A stretch of DNA of 64,000 nt from Termitomyces sp. T153. Lineage: Eukaryota > Basidiomycota > Agaricomycetes > Agaricales > Lyophyllaceae. The DNA lies in contig JACKQL020000009.1 in the NCBI GenBank assembly GCA_018296165.2, positions 186,001-250,000 of the forward strand. Reading direction: 5' to 3'. The translations under genes were made by a program, and so were the position numbers. Shown piece by piece: positions 1 through 11,584 of this stretch. Position 1 is the first letter of the stretch. Every line of letters starts with the position of its first letter. A model generated the notes under the pieces. The model did not search any database, was not told where the DNA came from, and saw nothing but the letters and a program-made list of their open reading frames with translations.

Positions 1-979
1 TGATATCAACAAAGGTAAGAAATTTGGTCCCTGCTCTACTGTCTCCAGGGGCTATAGAAGTGGACAATGATGAACCAGCATCCATTACAGTGCTGATGGA
101 GTCATTGGCTCCTCCCTAGCAGTCATATCTGCCTCTGCCACCTGCAGTACATCTGATGAATGCATCTTCTTCTTCTCAAGTGTGTTGGGGCATTTAGCAG
201 CTGCACCTGTTAAGAACAAGGGCAAAGGGAAGGCAACTGTGATGTTGCCCTCCATACTAGCAAAGGAGAGTGATTCCTCCTTGCTGACCAACTGGAAGAT
301 GGTTAAGCAACACTTCTCCACCAAGAAGAAGAGTAAGGGCAAAGCTAAAGAGCCCAAGCTCTCTACTTCAGTGGATGAGCAGAGTACTCAGCTGCTTCAA
401 CAGCTACACAATGCCAGAGTGCCAGAAGATGTTGGAGCTGACATCCTTGAGAACCCAGTAGTGCAACTTGCACTATCTTAAGTTCTGATTGAACTTGAAA
501 TTGTCAGAGATCAAAGGAACAAGACCCATTCAGACCTTTTCCAATCAGCACTGGGAAAAAGGAAGTGGGTAGTGTCCTCTCCCCAGCTACCAGAACCAAA
601 GAAGGCACATACACAGACTTCTGTGTTTGTTGGGAGCTCCTGGACTCAGAGGGCATCACTGGTTCCCTATGATTACTAAGTCCCTGCTGGTGAGAACTGG
701 TTGATGGATGTGTGCCCTGATTTTAGAGTGCCCACTGCTGCAGCTGGCCCCTCCAAGCCAGCAAATTCTGAGGCTGGCTCAGTGAAGCCAGTTACATTGT
801 GTCCTGTGACTGAAGCTGTTAACAACCCTGCAGTTGTTGCTATTCTGGTGGCCTTTCTGGTGAGTGTGCCTATGAGTGTTGGAGAGGTAACAATTGAGGT
901 CCTCAAACCAAGGACCTATATGATTCCAGCCTCCCTGTCCCACATGCATGTCCCAATGGTACATTGGAAACCTACATGA
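1..979 (+). pseudogene. Degraded open frame, unrecognised
   Basis: One reading frame stays largely open from about position 182 to 979, broken by a TAA at 479-481 and a TAG near 680, which suggests one former coding sequence. The product would be Lys/Ser-rich at the start and hydrophobic with Ala and Val later. The region has almost no CpG, as in the transposon remains that follow, so it is probably part of an old element rather than a host gene. No domain was recognised. The upstream part lies outside the window. Confidence 0.35.
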
Positions 980-2725
980 CAAAGAGTTCTTTGTCACTCA
1001 AGTGCAAGCTTCCTGAGCTGCAGTTGGTACATTGGCTGCATCAGACTCAGGGAGCAATGATGAAGATGATGTCACCCTGTCCAAGAGATGAATCTTGGAA
1101 AGCAAGTCTGACAACAATAACACTGCATGTTGTTGTAAGAAGAACATGCTAATGCCAAATGGCTATTAGCTATTGATGCTGAGAGGTCCAAGATGGACCT
1201 CAAGTGATTGAATAATACAGTGCCCAGCTGCCTTCCAGAGGGCTGGAAAACAATGTTGGTGCTGATACAATGTTGTCACACCATTGGGAACATAATAAAC
1301 ACCAGAAGTCAAAACAAACATTTATTAAGGCTGAAAACTGTAAGCCTCCTGGTAAAACAAGTCCCAGCAACATTATCCCTTTAAATACACCAGAAGAAAG
1401 ACAGAACAGGATAGGACAAGGACTATACTAGACTATACACTCAATAATAGTCCAATCACTGTAATGGGAGGGGAAGCATGGGACTGGCAAAAGCACCTGA
1501 GTAGCATCAATTCTGGCAAGATCTGGATCTGATCTAAGACTAACCAGAAATGAATGGAATGAAGGGAAGGGAAAGGAAGATGAATGGAGGAATATGAAAT
1601 GAATGGAATGAAGGGAAGGGAAAGGAAGATGAATGGAAGAATATGAAATGAATGGAATGAATGGGAGGGAACAGATGAATGGAAGAACCTGAATGGGAAA
1701 GAACCTGAATGGGGAAGAATATGAAATGAACAAAGGAAGATGAATGGAATGAATGGGAGGGAACAGATGAATGGAAGAATCTGAATGGGAAAGAACCTGA
1801 ATGGGGAAGAATATGAATGGGAGAAATACAAAGGAGGGAGAGATAAATGGGGCAAATGGAAGCTAAGAATGCAAAGGAGGAATGATGGAACCAGGAACTG
1901 GCCTGTGGCACTGAAACAGGCATGCCAAAAGGGGGAATTAGAATAACAGTTATGAATAAGGGGCTGGAAAGTATGGAACCAAAAGTCACATGTAGGGGGT
2001 GGTCTGTGCACTGTAGAAAGAGGTATAAATAGCCCAAGTAGAGTAGCAAATAGACAGGCAATTAATAGGCAAAGGCTCGGTGGTTCCCAGGGAGTGAATC
2101 ACTTAGGCTGGAGTTTGTTGAGACCCCTCTGCATTCAGAATAGAAATATTTTGGAAGTAAACCCCTTCAACTTCAAGCATTCATCAAGACATCAGTGTGG
2201 AATTGGAGTAGACTGCCTAAGTCTTCAAGAAAGCCCCAGAACTATCAGTATTACTCTAACCCAGTACTACAGTGCATGGGAACTATAAGTGCTGCAATCA
2301 CTTCTGGAGTATGCTGCACCCCAACTACCTACTATTGATTACCAATGACCAATGCAGTCTTTGTTAGCAACAAGGCACTCTTTACCCACATGAGTGAGAT
2401 GGCAGGGATATCTCATTTATCCCCATGCTACAAATGGGCTCCCAAATGGGCTCCTTGAGAGACTCCCATGGATTTGGGGCAGCTATATCTAATGCACTGA
2501 ATTATCTATGAGCAACATGCTCACATGACAATGTGGGAGTGGATACACACCACTCTCCTATTACAGGAGTTCCACAAGATCTCCTTCCTTACAAACCCAG
2601 AACAGAGGGACCACACTATATGCCAAATCATGAAGCTGACACTGTGGAGTCAGAGACTCTGCTGCCAAAGGGGACTGTCATTAGATAATGGTCTCCCTGC
2701 TCTCTTGTTTGTTGGACATGCTAGG
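980..2725. other. CpG-depleted sequence without recognisable gene
   Basis: Apart from the minisatellite at 1548-1830, this stretch shows only short open frames with no recognisable motif. CpG is nearly absent and TpG/CpA are frequent, as in the surrounding decayed elements. A TATAAATA-like string near 2024 could be a remnant promoter, but nothing else supports it. Confidence 0.4.
1548..1830. repeat. Purine-rich minisatellite (GAATGGAATGAA-type)
   Basis: The + strand is almost pure purine and built from variants of GAATGGAATGAAGGGAAGGG and GATGAATGGAAGAATATGAA. These form about five imperfect higher-order units of roughly 50 bp. On the minus strand it reads as an artificial Phe/Ser/Pro/His-rich frame, which I do not call a gene. 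Confidence 0.8.
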
Positions 2726-4815
2726 TGTCATGACCCATCCCTAGACCTCTGGACCCCTCCCCTCAGCATCTCCCATGTTCCCAGAGTACTCTTCAACCCC
2801 TGCAACTTGTCCCAACCTTAGCTCACTCTCAGTGATGTGCTCCTATACTGCCTAGTGCTGTGCAGGAAACCTGAAAAGAGGACCTAACACTAGTCACTAG
2901 ATAGGGTAGCTGGCAGTAGGATGTGAATAAAGAGGGCAAGTCAGTAACTGTCCTAGAGAATGAGAGTGAATGGTGTGTGAAGTGAGAAGTGGAGTTAGTT
3001 GCTATCACTAGCCTAAGTTGCTAGAGGGTAATGGAGGGTCACTAGACAAAGGAAGGGAAAAAAATGAAGGCAAAAGAGTTGCTAAGAAAAGGAAAACTAA
3101 GTGGTAAAAGGGGAGTTGGGAAGAGAAAGAGGGAGTGACAATAAAGGGACTGGAAGGAGGATGAACACAAACTAGTTGCTAGCCATAGTTGCTAGCATTG
3201 CTAAGTTGAAATAATGCTAAGGGCACCCACAGTTGGTACCACACTAAGTCAAAGTTGAGGTCAGCAAGACTGTCACTAAGTCATTGTCAATAGTAGTGAA
3301 AGAGTAAAATGAAATCTTAAGCTGGTAAGCTTAGAGAGAGAGAGAGGGTAACAGTACTCTGTTTGTTATCAGCAGTCTCTATGTGCAGGCAGTATTTATA
3401 CTGTTTGTAAGTATAGTATAAGAAAGGAGATAGGAGTCACTGCCAGCAACAGTGTCTGCCAAGGTGTTTATGATACATATGAGGTGTCAATCTGGTAACC
3501 AAGTAAAAAGTAAGCAAAGTCAATGTGATGTGTAAAGGTAATAAATTGCAAGCAAAAGAGCTTGTCAAATGTCAATACCTGAAGTGTAGATGCTGTTCAA
3601 GTATGTCTGTAAGCTCAACAAGAAAAATGATAAGTAAGAAATCACATGACTGTCAATATGTCCATATTTGGAGGGAAAGTTGTATTGTCACCAGGAAAGT
3701 CACTAGCAATCATTGCTAAGAAAGGTGTTGGCCTTGGTGTTCTAGACCCAAAGTCCAGACTCTATGTGATATGGCGGCTTGTGATCTTGGGGCTAGGCCT
3801 CACATGCTGAGTATTGGGACTTGTGCCATGTCAATATAATCAGCTGCTGTCCAATCAAAAATGCTGAAAATGGTGCTCAGCAACAAGTTGGTCTTATACC
3901 CAGCAACCACCCTGACAAACCCCAATGCTCCCTTGGCCAACTCCAACACTTCTTCAGATAACTCTTTTTCCTCCCTGCAGGCCCCATCACTCCTCCAACC
4001 CTCCCCAAGCTCCTAGGTATTCCTGCTGCCTCCTCTGAACTCTGGTACATGTCACAGACCCACACTAGTGTATCACCACAGCCTGCCTGATCAGACCCAA
4101 CACCCATCCACCCCACACAGCCCCAACAAGCCCTGCCATCAGACTTGCAATCTCCGAAGTAGACCCAGTAGTCAGTATCCAAGTTGTAGAGTAAATCTGC
4201 TACAGTAGTCTTGATATTACCTACTTACAATTGTGTCTGTTACATCTCAATTTCCCAGTTTTGTCTTTGTTTTGTCTCTATCTCTATTTCTGTTCTAGTC
4301 TTGTTTTGTCTCAATTCCATTTTGTTCTTGTCTCTATCTTGCCTCACCTCCATCTCATCTTGTCTGCTTCAGTTTCCTTTCATGTTGCCTGATTTCCTTT
4401 CAACTCTAACTCCATTCCAATCTCTGTGCCTATCTCTGTTCATAGCTTTACAACTTGTACATCCCACTCTGAACCTTGTCCTATGCTTGGCCCCAAATCC
4501 TATCAACACCATCTGATTGCCCATCAACTCTGGCCCTGCTCCTGTTGTTTGCATGACCCTCAATTGCCTCATATTCCCAGTATCTGCTCCCAGACCTGTG
4601 CCTGATGAACCCCCAAGTCTGACCCTTATTCACACTCTGCCTTAGACTTCTCTGGACCTTCCCAGACTTGCTTGGATCACTACTCCAGTCTATCCTCACA
4701 AGTATCTGATGTCCAGACTCCCCTGGAATGCAAAGTTATAAGTGTAGGACATTGCATCTGCCTAGTAAGGATTTGCCCAATTAAGCTGAGCCTTCATGGT
4801 CAGCAAAACCTGACA
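2726..4815 (+). mobile_element. LTR of TGTCAYGACC family, interrupted (copy G)
   Basis: It starts TGTCATGACCC and ends AACCTGACA, the termini of the LTR family seen six more times in the window. The LTR is split: 2726-2832 is the left piece and about 3876-4815 the right piece, with another LTR-like insertion between them. The right piece has the conserved tail CCTAGTAAGGAT..GCTGAGCC. Because an internal region with coding remains follows directly, this was probably a 5' LTR. CpG is almost gone, marking it as one of the older copies. Confidence 0.7.
2833..3875 (-). mobile_element. LTR of a second family inserted in LTR G
   Basis: The block matches, in reverse complement, the sequence at 48,505-49,487: shared landmarks are CCTAACACTAG..CACTAGATAGGG, the TATTTATACTG box and CTGCCAA..GTTTATG. 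CTCAG at 2828-2832 recurs at 3876-3880, a likely 5-bp target duplication, and LTR G resumes directly after it. The left end TGATGTGCTCC is shared with the other copy. The right end is less certain because the last ~40 bp do not match that copy. No coding capacity is seen. Confidence 0.6.
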
Positions 4816-7146
4816 TAATGTCAGGACTCTTCCTTACCCCATCTCAATGTCTGCTTACAACCCCATGTACACTCCTGCCAGCTACCTAACTGATGCCTAT
4901 GGCTGGCTAATGCCTGAACCTTACTATGCCCCATTCTACTCAGTCCTACCCACAGATTGCAATGCTTCTTGTTACTGGACTCTGGATCAGAACCAGGCTT
5001 TCTACACCTCTTTTATTAGTCAGAGAATGCTTCCAGACTAGCAATGCTCCATGCTGTACCCTGCCAAAGGGACCTACCCCCACATGTATCCTGGAGGACT
5101 ATCTGGAATGCCAATGGTCACATGGGCACTCCCCACTCTGACTAACTCAGTTTATCTTCCTCCAGTGCACTACTATGCTTACCCAGTCCCCACTGCAGCT
5201 CTGGCCTCTTTGGAACATCCAGATATCTACTCCCTCCCTCAGCTCTGAATTCCTACTCAAGTTCTACCCTCTCCAAGACAGCAATGGGTCAAAGCCTACA
5301 TCTAGCAGCATAACAAAGTCCTCTGCTCCCTCCACCTTTCTTGCCATGACCTGCTCCTGCACCTCTGGAGTTCCCCCCAAGTCACCCTGCTTCTCCAGAG
5401 CACTCCCCAATGCTTCCCCAACTCACCTCAACCTTTGTTGACCCACAGCACCCACCTGGGCTAACTCTGGTGCTTCCTTGGCAAACCCCAACAACCTCCT
5501 GGCAAACCCCAACAACCTCCTGGCAAACCCCAATGCATCCCCTGTGGGCTTCTTCAGCTCCCCCTCTTGCTTACAAGGTCCCCAAGCCCATCCAACACAA
5601 CCCCTGACTCTGATGCACATTGTTTAATCAACCCCACAACCCATGCAACCCCTCTGGAGTTCCCTGATGACTGCAGAACAGGCCACATTCACATTAGAAT
5701 ATCACCATGGCCCACTCCTCAATCAGAACCAACACCTGTCCATCCTGCACAGCTCTGACAAGCCTCCACCATTGCAACCTCAACCCCCAGAGAAGGTCCA
5801 GTAGTTAGTATATAAAGACATAGAGTAGCATCTGTTACCTTAGTCTTAATATTGCATTCACTGGTTACTTGTGTCTTGTATCTCTCTCTGTTTCTTCTCC
5901 ATTTCTATTTTTAGTCTTAAATCTATTTCTTTCCTCAGTTCTGTCTTGTCTTGTCTTGGTATCACCTTGACTGTCTCTGTTTCCTTTGTTTTCCTAAGTC
6001 CCTTTCATCTCTGACATCATTACAAACTCTGCACATATGCCACAACCTCCAAACATTCCTACAACAACTCCAGACCTTGCCCTTTGCTCAGCCCTGAAAC
6101 CCATCAGTCTTGATTGATCCCCCATCAAGCTCCAGCTCCACTCCTATCATTTGTGAAGCCTCTGCTTACTCCACAGTCTATTGCATGCCTACAAACTTGT
6201 TCCTGATGCCTGCCTGAGCCCAATGTTTAATATACTTGGTCTTAGACTTTCCCAGACCACTCCAGACTTGCTTGGACCGCTTCTCTTGGCTTCCCCTCAC
6301 AAGTCCCTCTAGTCCACACCACCCCCAGAGCACTAGGTTATAAGCACAGGACATTGCATCTGCCTAGTAAGGACTTGCCCAGTATAGCTGAGCCCCTGTA
6401 GTCAGCGGAACCTGACATCTCTCCTACAAAGTTTGCAAAACAAGCCTGTGCCCTCCTAGTCAGTCTTGGGTACCACAACATCTCTGAAACTTCCAAAACA
6501 TGGGCAGACTGCCTCCTTGACTTTCACAAATGCTACTAGCTGAGCACCCTCTCCAACAATGCAAAGAACACTCTGGCAATCAATGCAAATCTCCAAAATA
6601 AACTCTACACCCTGGTCGAAGAAATTCACACTAGCCCAAACCCCCAACAATTCAAGGACCCTTCGAACCTAGCCTGCTCCTTTCATGTGCAATGAGAGGA
6701 ATCCACTGGAGCACAAGATGGAGCCTCAGCTCCCATCCTCCACCAGCAGAAAGAACTCAATGCAACATCCAATATTTTAAGGTCCATCAATCCTGCTAAA
6801 GGGCTCTTTGATCAGCCTGCTGCCTAGATCTTGGTCCTCTTCATGCACCCTAGAGCAAACTCTGTTCCCAGTGCCTTCCACACCTGGGATCAACTTGCCA
6901 AAATCAAGCCACATGCCCACAGACTACCCCAGCCCCTCCTTACCAATGACAATCTTGCTTCCAACCACACCCTCTCCTATATCAATGAGCTGGAGAATTT
7001 TACTTTGATCTCCATGCCCCCCATAGTAATGCCCCTCCAAATGGACCTCTGCATTGCCAAAATGCCCCAGCTCTTCCACATCAGCCCACAGGCCCCAGAG
7101 TGCCTCAACTCCCTTTCTCCAATAATCTTCCTTGACCTCTGCTAAC
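4816..7146 (+). pseudogene. Degraded internal gene of LTR element, split by a solo LTR
   Basis: From 4847 one frame begins with M-S-A-Y-N-P and runs with scattered TAG/TGA stops to 5341. Removing the solo LTR at 5342-6417 with one copy of its target site lets the same frame continue from 6423 to a terminal stop near 7144. This gives about 400 codons. The stops fit C-to-T changes of CAG or CGA codons. The first part is rich in Tyr, Pro and Ala, the later part resembles a helical gag-like segment, but no named domain was recognised. The downstream end is cut by the chromovirus LTR at 7147. Confidence 0.55.
5342..6417 (+). mobile_element. Solo LTR (copy H) with target duplication
   Basis: It begins TGCCATGACC, a decayed TGTCATGACC, and ends GGAACCTGACA, about 1,076 bp. 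The flanks TTTCT (5337-5341) and TCTCT (6418-6422) look like a 5-bp target duplication with one transition. It contains the family's 21-bp internal tandem repeat at about 5480-5535 (GGCAAACCCCAACAACCTCC), the TATATAAAG-type box near 5810 and the CCTAGTAAGGACT tail. No internal region is attached, so it is a solo LTR that interrupts the surrounding degraded gene. Confidence 0.75.
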
Positions 7147-7516
7147 TGTAAGGGTGACCTTTGGAGCAATGGATTGGAGTCATGCAGCTAGCAGAGGGAA
7201 ATCTGGAGTATATTAGCAGAGTAGATGACAGTACAATCAGTAACTAATCACCTAGCAGAGAGGAATCTGAAGAGAACAAGTCTAAGGATCCCTACTGCTT
7301 GGTGCAGTGCATCAGTGGACAGCAGAGGCATGGGAACTACTGTACAGCATGCTGGAGCTAATCCTAACCTTAGAACAATGATCAATGAGGTAATACAGAC
7401 AACTCTGCAGTTCTCTAGAGATCTCTGGAGTTCTGGAATGAGCCCTGGAGATGTCAAACAAACTGCAGAGGTGCTGGAACAGGTTGCAGAGGTTGGAAAT
7501 GGAAGTCCCCTGACAT
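7147..7516 (-). mobile_element. Probable 3' LTR of the chromovirus
   Basis: On the minus strand the block starts TGTCAGGGG and ends CCCTTACA, near-inverted termini as expected of an LTR of about 370 bp. A polypurine tract (AGAGGGGGGTTA on the minus strand) sits directly upstream, as in Ty3/gypsy elements. It has no similarity that I can see to the TGTCAYGACC LTR family. The matching 5' LTR near 12,540 seems truncated to its last ~30 bp at most. Confidence 0.5.
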
Positions 7517-7599
7517 AACCCCCCCTCTAGCATGTGGTGTCTTGATGCATGTGGTAAAAGAAGTTCCTGATTGCTTGGTCTCCCTGCAAGGTAGAGTAG

Positions 7600-9062
7600 A
7601 TCCCTTAGATAGCACACAGAGCATTTGGGTGTCTCTTATGGAACTCCATGATGAGTCTGGAGGCATGGACATTCTCCTGTAGTTCCCAGGAGATATCCTC
7701 AATCCCATACCTCTTCCACTTCACCTTGTATTGTAGTCATCTCCAGAATAATCAGCTATCCAGTATTTCCTCCACCTCATGCTCCTCATTGTTGTCAATC
7801 ACCACCAGAAGTGGTGGGGGTGGTAGGCATCACCTCAGAATAGGATCCTTTGGGGCCAGAGTTAGTTTGACCACATTGAACACTGGATGGAGCTGACACA
7901 TCCCCACAGGGAGCTGGAGTTGATAGGCTAGGGGCCCTACCTGTCATTCCACTATGAATGGTCCCAGCTGACAGTGTGACAGCTTTTTCAAGGGCTGGGT
8001 AGTCACAATATCAGAGGCATCTAGATAGACTCAATCTCTGGGCTGGTATTTGTGCTCTGGGGTCCTCCCGTGGTTGTAGTAACATGCCATCTCATCCTTT
8101 GCCTTCACTAGCACCGCTTGAGCCTCCTTCTGTGACCTCCTCATCTAGTCAACAAACTTGTTCACTGCCTTGTTCTCTGAAGGTTGGGCCTGGGGTTTGA
8201 AGCCTATGTGCAGGTGCCATCCAGTGTCAAGAAAGAATGGGGAGAACTGGGTGGACATGTGAACATGGTTGTTGTACTGGAACTCAGCATCAGGGAGGAG
8301 TTCATCCTAGTTATCCTGGCATTTGTTGCAGAAAAGGCAGAGATACTGCTCCAACTCCTGGTTCACATGCTCAGTCTGGCCATTGGACTGCAGGTGGTAG
8401 GCAGTGGAGGTGTGAAGCTTCACTCCAAGCAATTGGTAGAGCTCCCTGGTGAACTCTGCTATAAATTGTGGCCCCCAATCAGAGACATAAGCATTGGAGA
8501 GGCCATGGAGTTTCCAGACATTCCTCTGGTATAGGTTTGCAATGCCCATGGCAGAGCAGGTGGTGTGAGTTGGAATGAAGTGCGCTCACTTGCTGAACGA
8601 GTCCACCACCACCATGATTGCATCATAACTATGAGCATCAGGGAGTTCCATAATGAAGTCCACAGATGCTATGCTCCATCATTCTGCCAGCATGAGTAAC
8701 AGATGCAGCTGTCTGGAGGGGAGGCAATGTTGGGGCTTAGTCTGGAGGCATAGATTACATGTACTAATGTAGGATCCAATATACTAGGACATCTGGGGCC
8801 ACCAGTAATTCCACAATACCAGCTCCAGCATCTTCCAACATCCAGGGTGCCCTGCAATGCAGGAGTTGTGGTGTTGCTCCACAATCATCTGCTGGAGCTC
8901 CAGAACATTGGGCACATAGATACAATCCCTAAAGGTCAGGATTCCATCCTGGAGGGCCCATTCATCTGTGCAGACTGACTTAGCACCAGTGGTACACCCT
9001 GATTTCAGCACCCAAGCTGCCTGCACCACAAGTTCCTCCTGCTGACCATCCCAATTGCCCCA
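7600..9062 (-). pseudogene. Chromovirus integrase and chromodomain (decayed)
   Basis: The minus strand encodes, in order, a spacer/zinc-binding region (HHNSCIAGHPGCWK then C-N-L-C), an integrase core with D-F-I-M-E-L-P near 8650 and V-S-D-W-G-P-Q-F near 8470 (second catalytic Asp kept), the N-G-Q-T-E stretch near 8370 holding the third acidic residue, a GPF-type motif (LGPFIVEW), and a C-terminal chromodomain (E-V-E-E-I-L-D-S, then Y-K-V-K-W-K-R-Y-G). The chromodomain places the element among the chromoviruses, whose integrases are thought to target heterochromatin. Many stops and the near absence of CpG show that it is dead. Confidence 0.85.
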
Positions 9063-10750
9063 CTAGATGTTCCAGAGAATGTCCATCTCTGCTCTATTGA
9101 TGGCTAGACCTTTCATGGCCTGGATTGCAAACAGTTCTGGGCAGAGGAGCACAATGTTGCTGTTATTCTTCCCCCCTGTGCCATGGTCCACTCTCTGGGA
9201 CAGGGCATCTGGTTTTCCCATGCTCCAGCCAGACTTGTGGTGCAGCAAGAAGTCAAAGTTGGTGAGGTAGAGGGACCACTGGGCCTGTTAGCAGTTGAGC
9301 TTCTGGGGTGTCCAGAAGTATTCAAGGTTCTTGTGATCTGTCCAGACCTTGAACTTGTGCCATGCACCTTCCAGAAAGTGCCACCACTCCTTGAATGACC
9401 AGATGATAGCCAACATCTCCTTGTCATGGATCTCATAGTTCTACTCCACTGCATTTAGGCTCTTGGAGTAGAAGGCCACTGGATGCTACTTCCCATCCTC
9501 CAGGAATTGCTGCAAGAGGACTGCCCCCATAGCAAAGTTGGAGCTGTTGGCTTCCACTCAAAAGAGGGAGTTGTTGTCTTGGAAGAGGAGGATGGGCCCA
9601 GAGGTGATGGTGCACTTGAGAGTGTTGAAGGCTGCCTGCTCTGGAGGTCCCCAACTCCACACAATGTCCTTCCCAGTGAGATCAAACAGCAGGTGGGTGT
9701 GGTGCAAGAAGTCCTGAATAAATCTCCAGTAGAAGTTTGGAAAGCTGAGGAATGCCTGTACCTCCTTCTTATTCTTGGGCTCTGGCCACTCTGCCACATC
9801 TGCCACCTTCACTGGATCCATCTCTGCAGCTCCATGTGAGATGATCAGACTAAAATACTCAATCTGGATCTGCTCAAACTCACACTTCTCCAGTTTGATG
9901 TAGAGTTGGTGCTGGCAGAGGCACTCTAGGACAAGGCAAGTGATCCAATGGTGTTCCTCCAGCATCTTGGTGTCAATAAGAATGGCATGGAGGTATACAC
10001 ACACTATGCCATCTGCAATGAGGTCTCAGAATATGTCATTCATCATCATCTGGAAGGTGGCAGGGCTGTTGGTGAGTCCAAAGAACATCACAAGCAGTTT
10101 GAACAATCCCTAGTTGGTCTAGAAGGTGGCCTTCCACTCATTTCCTTCCTGGATGCGCATGTTGTTGTAACCCCACTAGATGTCCAGTTTAGTAAAGTAT
10201 TGCACACTCTAGAGATTGTTGATGAGCTCAGAGATGAGTGGGAGGGGGTAATGGTTCTTCACCATCATGGCATTGAGAACTCAATAATCCTGGACCAATT
10301 GGAGAGAGCCATCCTTCTTCTTGTTGAAGAAGACCAGAGAAGCCATCAGAGACTTGGAAGGGCAAATGTGACTGGAGTTCAGGTTCTCCTACAGGAAGGC
10401 ATCAAGTTCATCCTATTCCCTGGGTGCTAGCAGGTAAACCTTACAGCTGGAGGGCATGGAGTTTGGCAGCAGTTCAATGGCATGGTCCCACTTCTTGTGC
10501 TCTAGAAGCATGTCAAACAAGGCCTTAGAGAACATGTTCTCAAATGTATAGAGGTAGAGGGGCACAACATCTCAGAACTCCTGGGGCACAGCATTGGCAG
10601 CAAATGCCTGGGCCAGCCTCTGGGATGTGGTCTGGCTAGCCCAGATCTCCACAACTGAGGGTGGCAGGTGTATGGTAGTAGCATAGATCTGGTCCCCCAC
10701 TTCTACTGCCTTGTCTGGAAACTCTGGCTCATGTATGCCACCAAACTTCT
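9063..10750 (-). pseudogene. Chromovirus reverse transcriptase / RNase H (decayed)
   Basis: Minus-strand translation gives RT blocks in the usual order: FFNKKKDGS with L-Q-L-V-Q-D-Y, YPLPLI, YFTKLDI, MFFGLTNSPATFQ, then a polymerase motif reading V-Y-L-H-A-I-L-I near 9990 where active elements have two adjacent Asp. RNase H follows with V-E-A-N-S-S-N-F-A-M-G-A-V-L, Y-S-K-S-L-N-A-V-E, and the H-K-N-L-E-Y-F block. Loss of the Asp pair and several in-frame stops make it inactive. It lies between protease and integrase as in Ty3/gypsy. Confidence 0.85.
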
Positions 10751-10907
10751 CTCTGCATTCCTCCTTTGGGGCTCCACCACTGCTCTGGTTGTCCTCATAG
10801 AAGGCCTCTCTATGAGGAAATGCCAGAGGCAGGGGAACTAGGAGGTCCAGATCTGCAACAGGGAGAGGGCCAGTGCAACATGCATAGATGGCTGTGTGTT
10901 TCTGAAC

Positions 10908-11573
10908 TCAAGCCCAGTGTTCTTCCCCATTCTTGGCAGTGCAGGCAGAGCACTTCTGAGGGCACCTGCTCATGGTTACTTTCCCCTTGGTCCAATCCAC
11001 CTTGGGGTTGTGCTCATAGAGCCATGTGAAACCAAGAATCATGTCCTGTCTACCCAAGCTGATAACAGCAAAGACAGCACACTCCATATGATTCTGATAG
11101 CAGAGGACCAGGTCAACTATAGAGCTGATAGCACCAGCTTTGTTAGGTGTTCCATCAATGTTGTAGACCAGAATTGGCTTGGGGAGGAGTTGTGTGGTCA
11201 GGCCATGGCTTTTGACAAACTCCAAGTCCAAGAACAGTCCCGTTGCTCCACTATCTAGCAGAGCCATAACTCTGCAGGCTTGCTGGATGTCCATAGTCTC
11301 AATCTCTACATCAAGGCACAGGGAGTTGGCAGATGGGCTGGAAGCCATAATGTACTGTTGGGGCATTTGGCATGCCCAGGCAGGAACATATTGGTGGACC
11401 CTCAGAGGTGTCAGGGAGCTCAGCAGAGGCTCTGGAGTTGGCATTTGTATGTTTGGAGGGGAGCATTGAGGTTCTTCTGTCTCAGAATGAAGGGCATTAG
11501 AAAAAGCAATTTTATTTTCTATTAACAGACATGCAAACCTGTTAGCATCTAGTGATGTAGGCATATATTTCAT
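10908..11573 (-). pseudogene. Chromovirus aspartic protease region
   Basis: An open frame of about 220 codons contains A-L-L-D-S-G-A-T-G near residue 107, the catalytic loop of retroviral-type aspartic proteases, followed by a hydrophobic strand and the I-L-G-F-T-W-L block typical of the C-terminal half of Ty3/gypsy proteases. The domain would cleave the Gag-Pol polyprotein. It directly follows gag and precedes RT. It is the best preserved piece of this copy, but both neighbours are broken. Confidence 0.85.
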
Positions 11574-11584
11574 CTGTCACTCTC

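Noticed and set aside
1428..2061. Overlapping minus-strand frames rich in Phe, Ser, Pro and His
   Set aside because: They are the translation of the purine-rich minisatellite and shift between frames with the repeat; low-complexity artefact.
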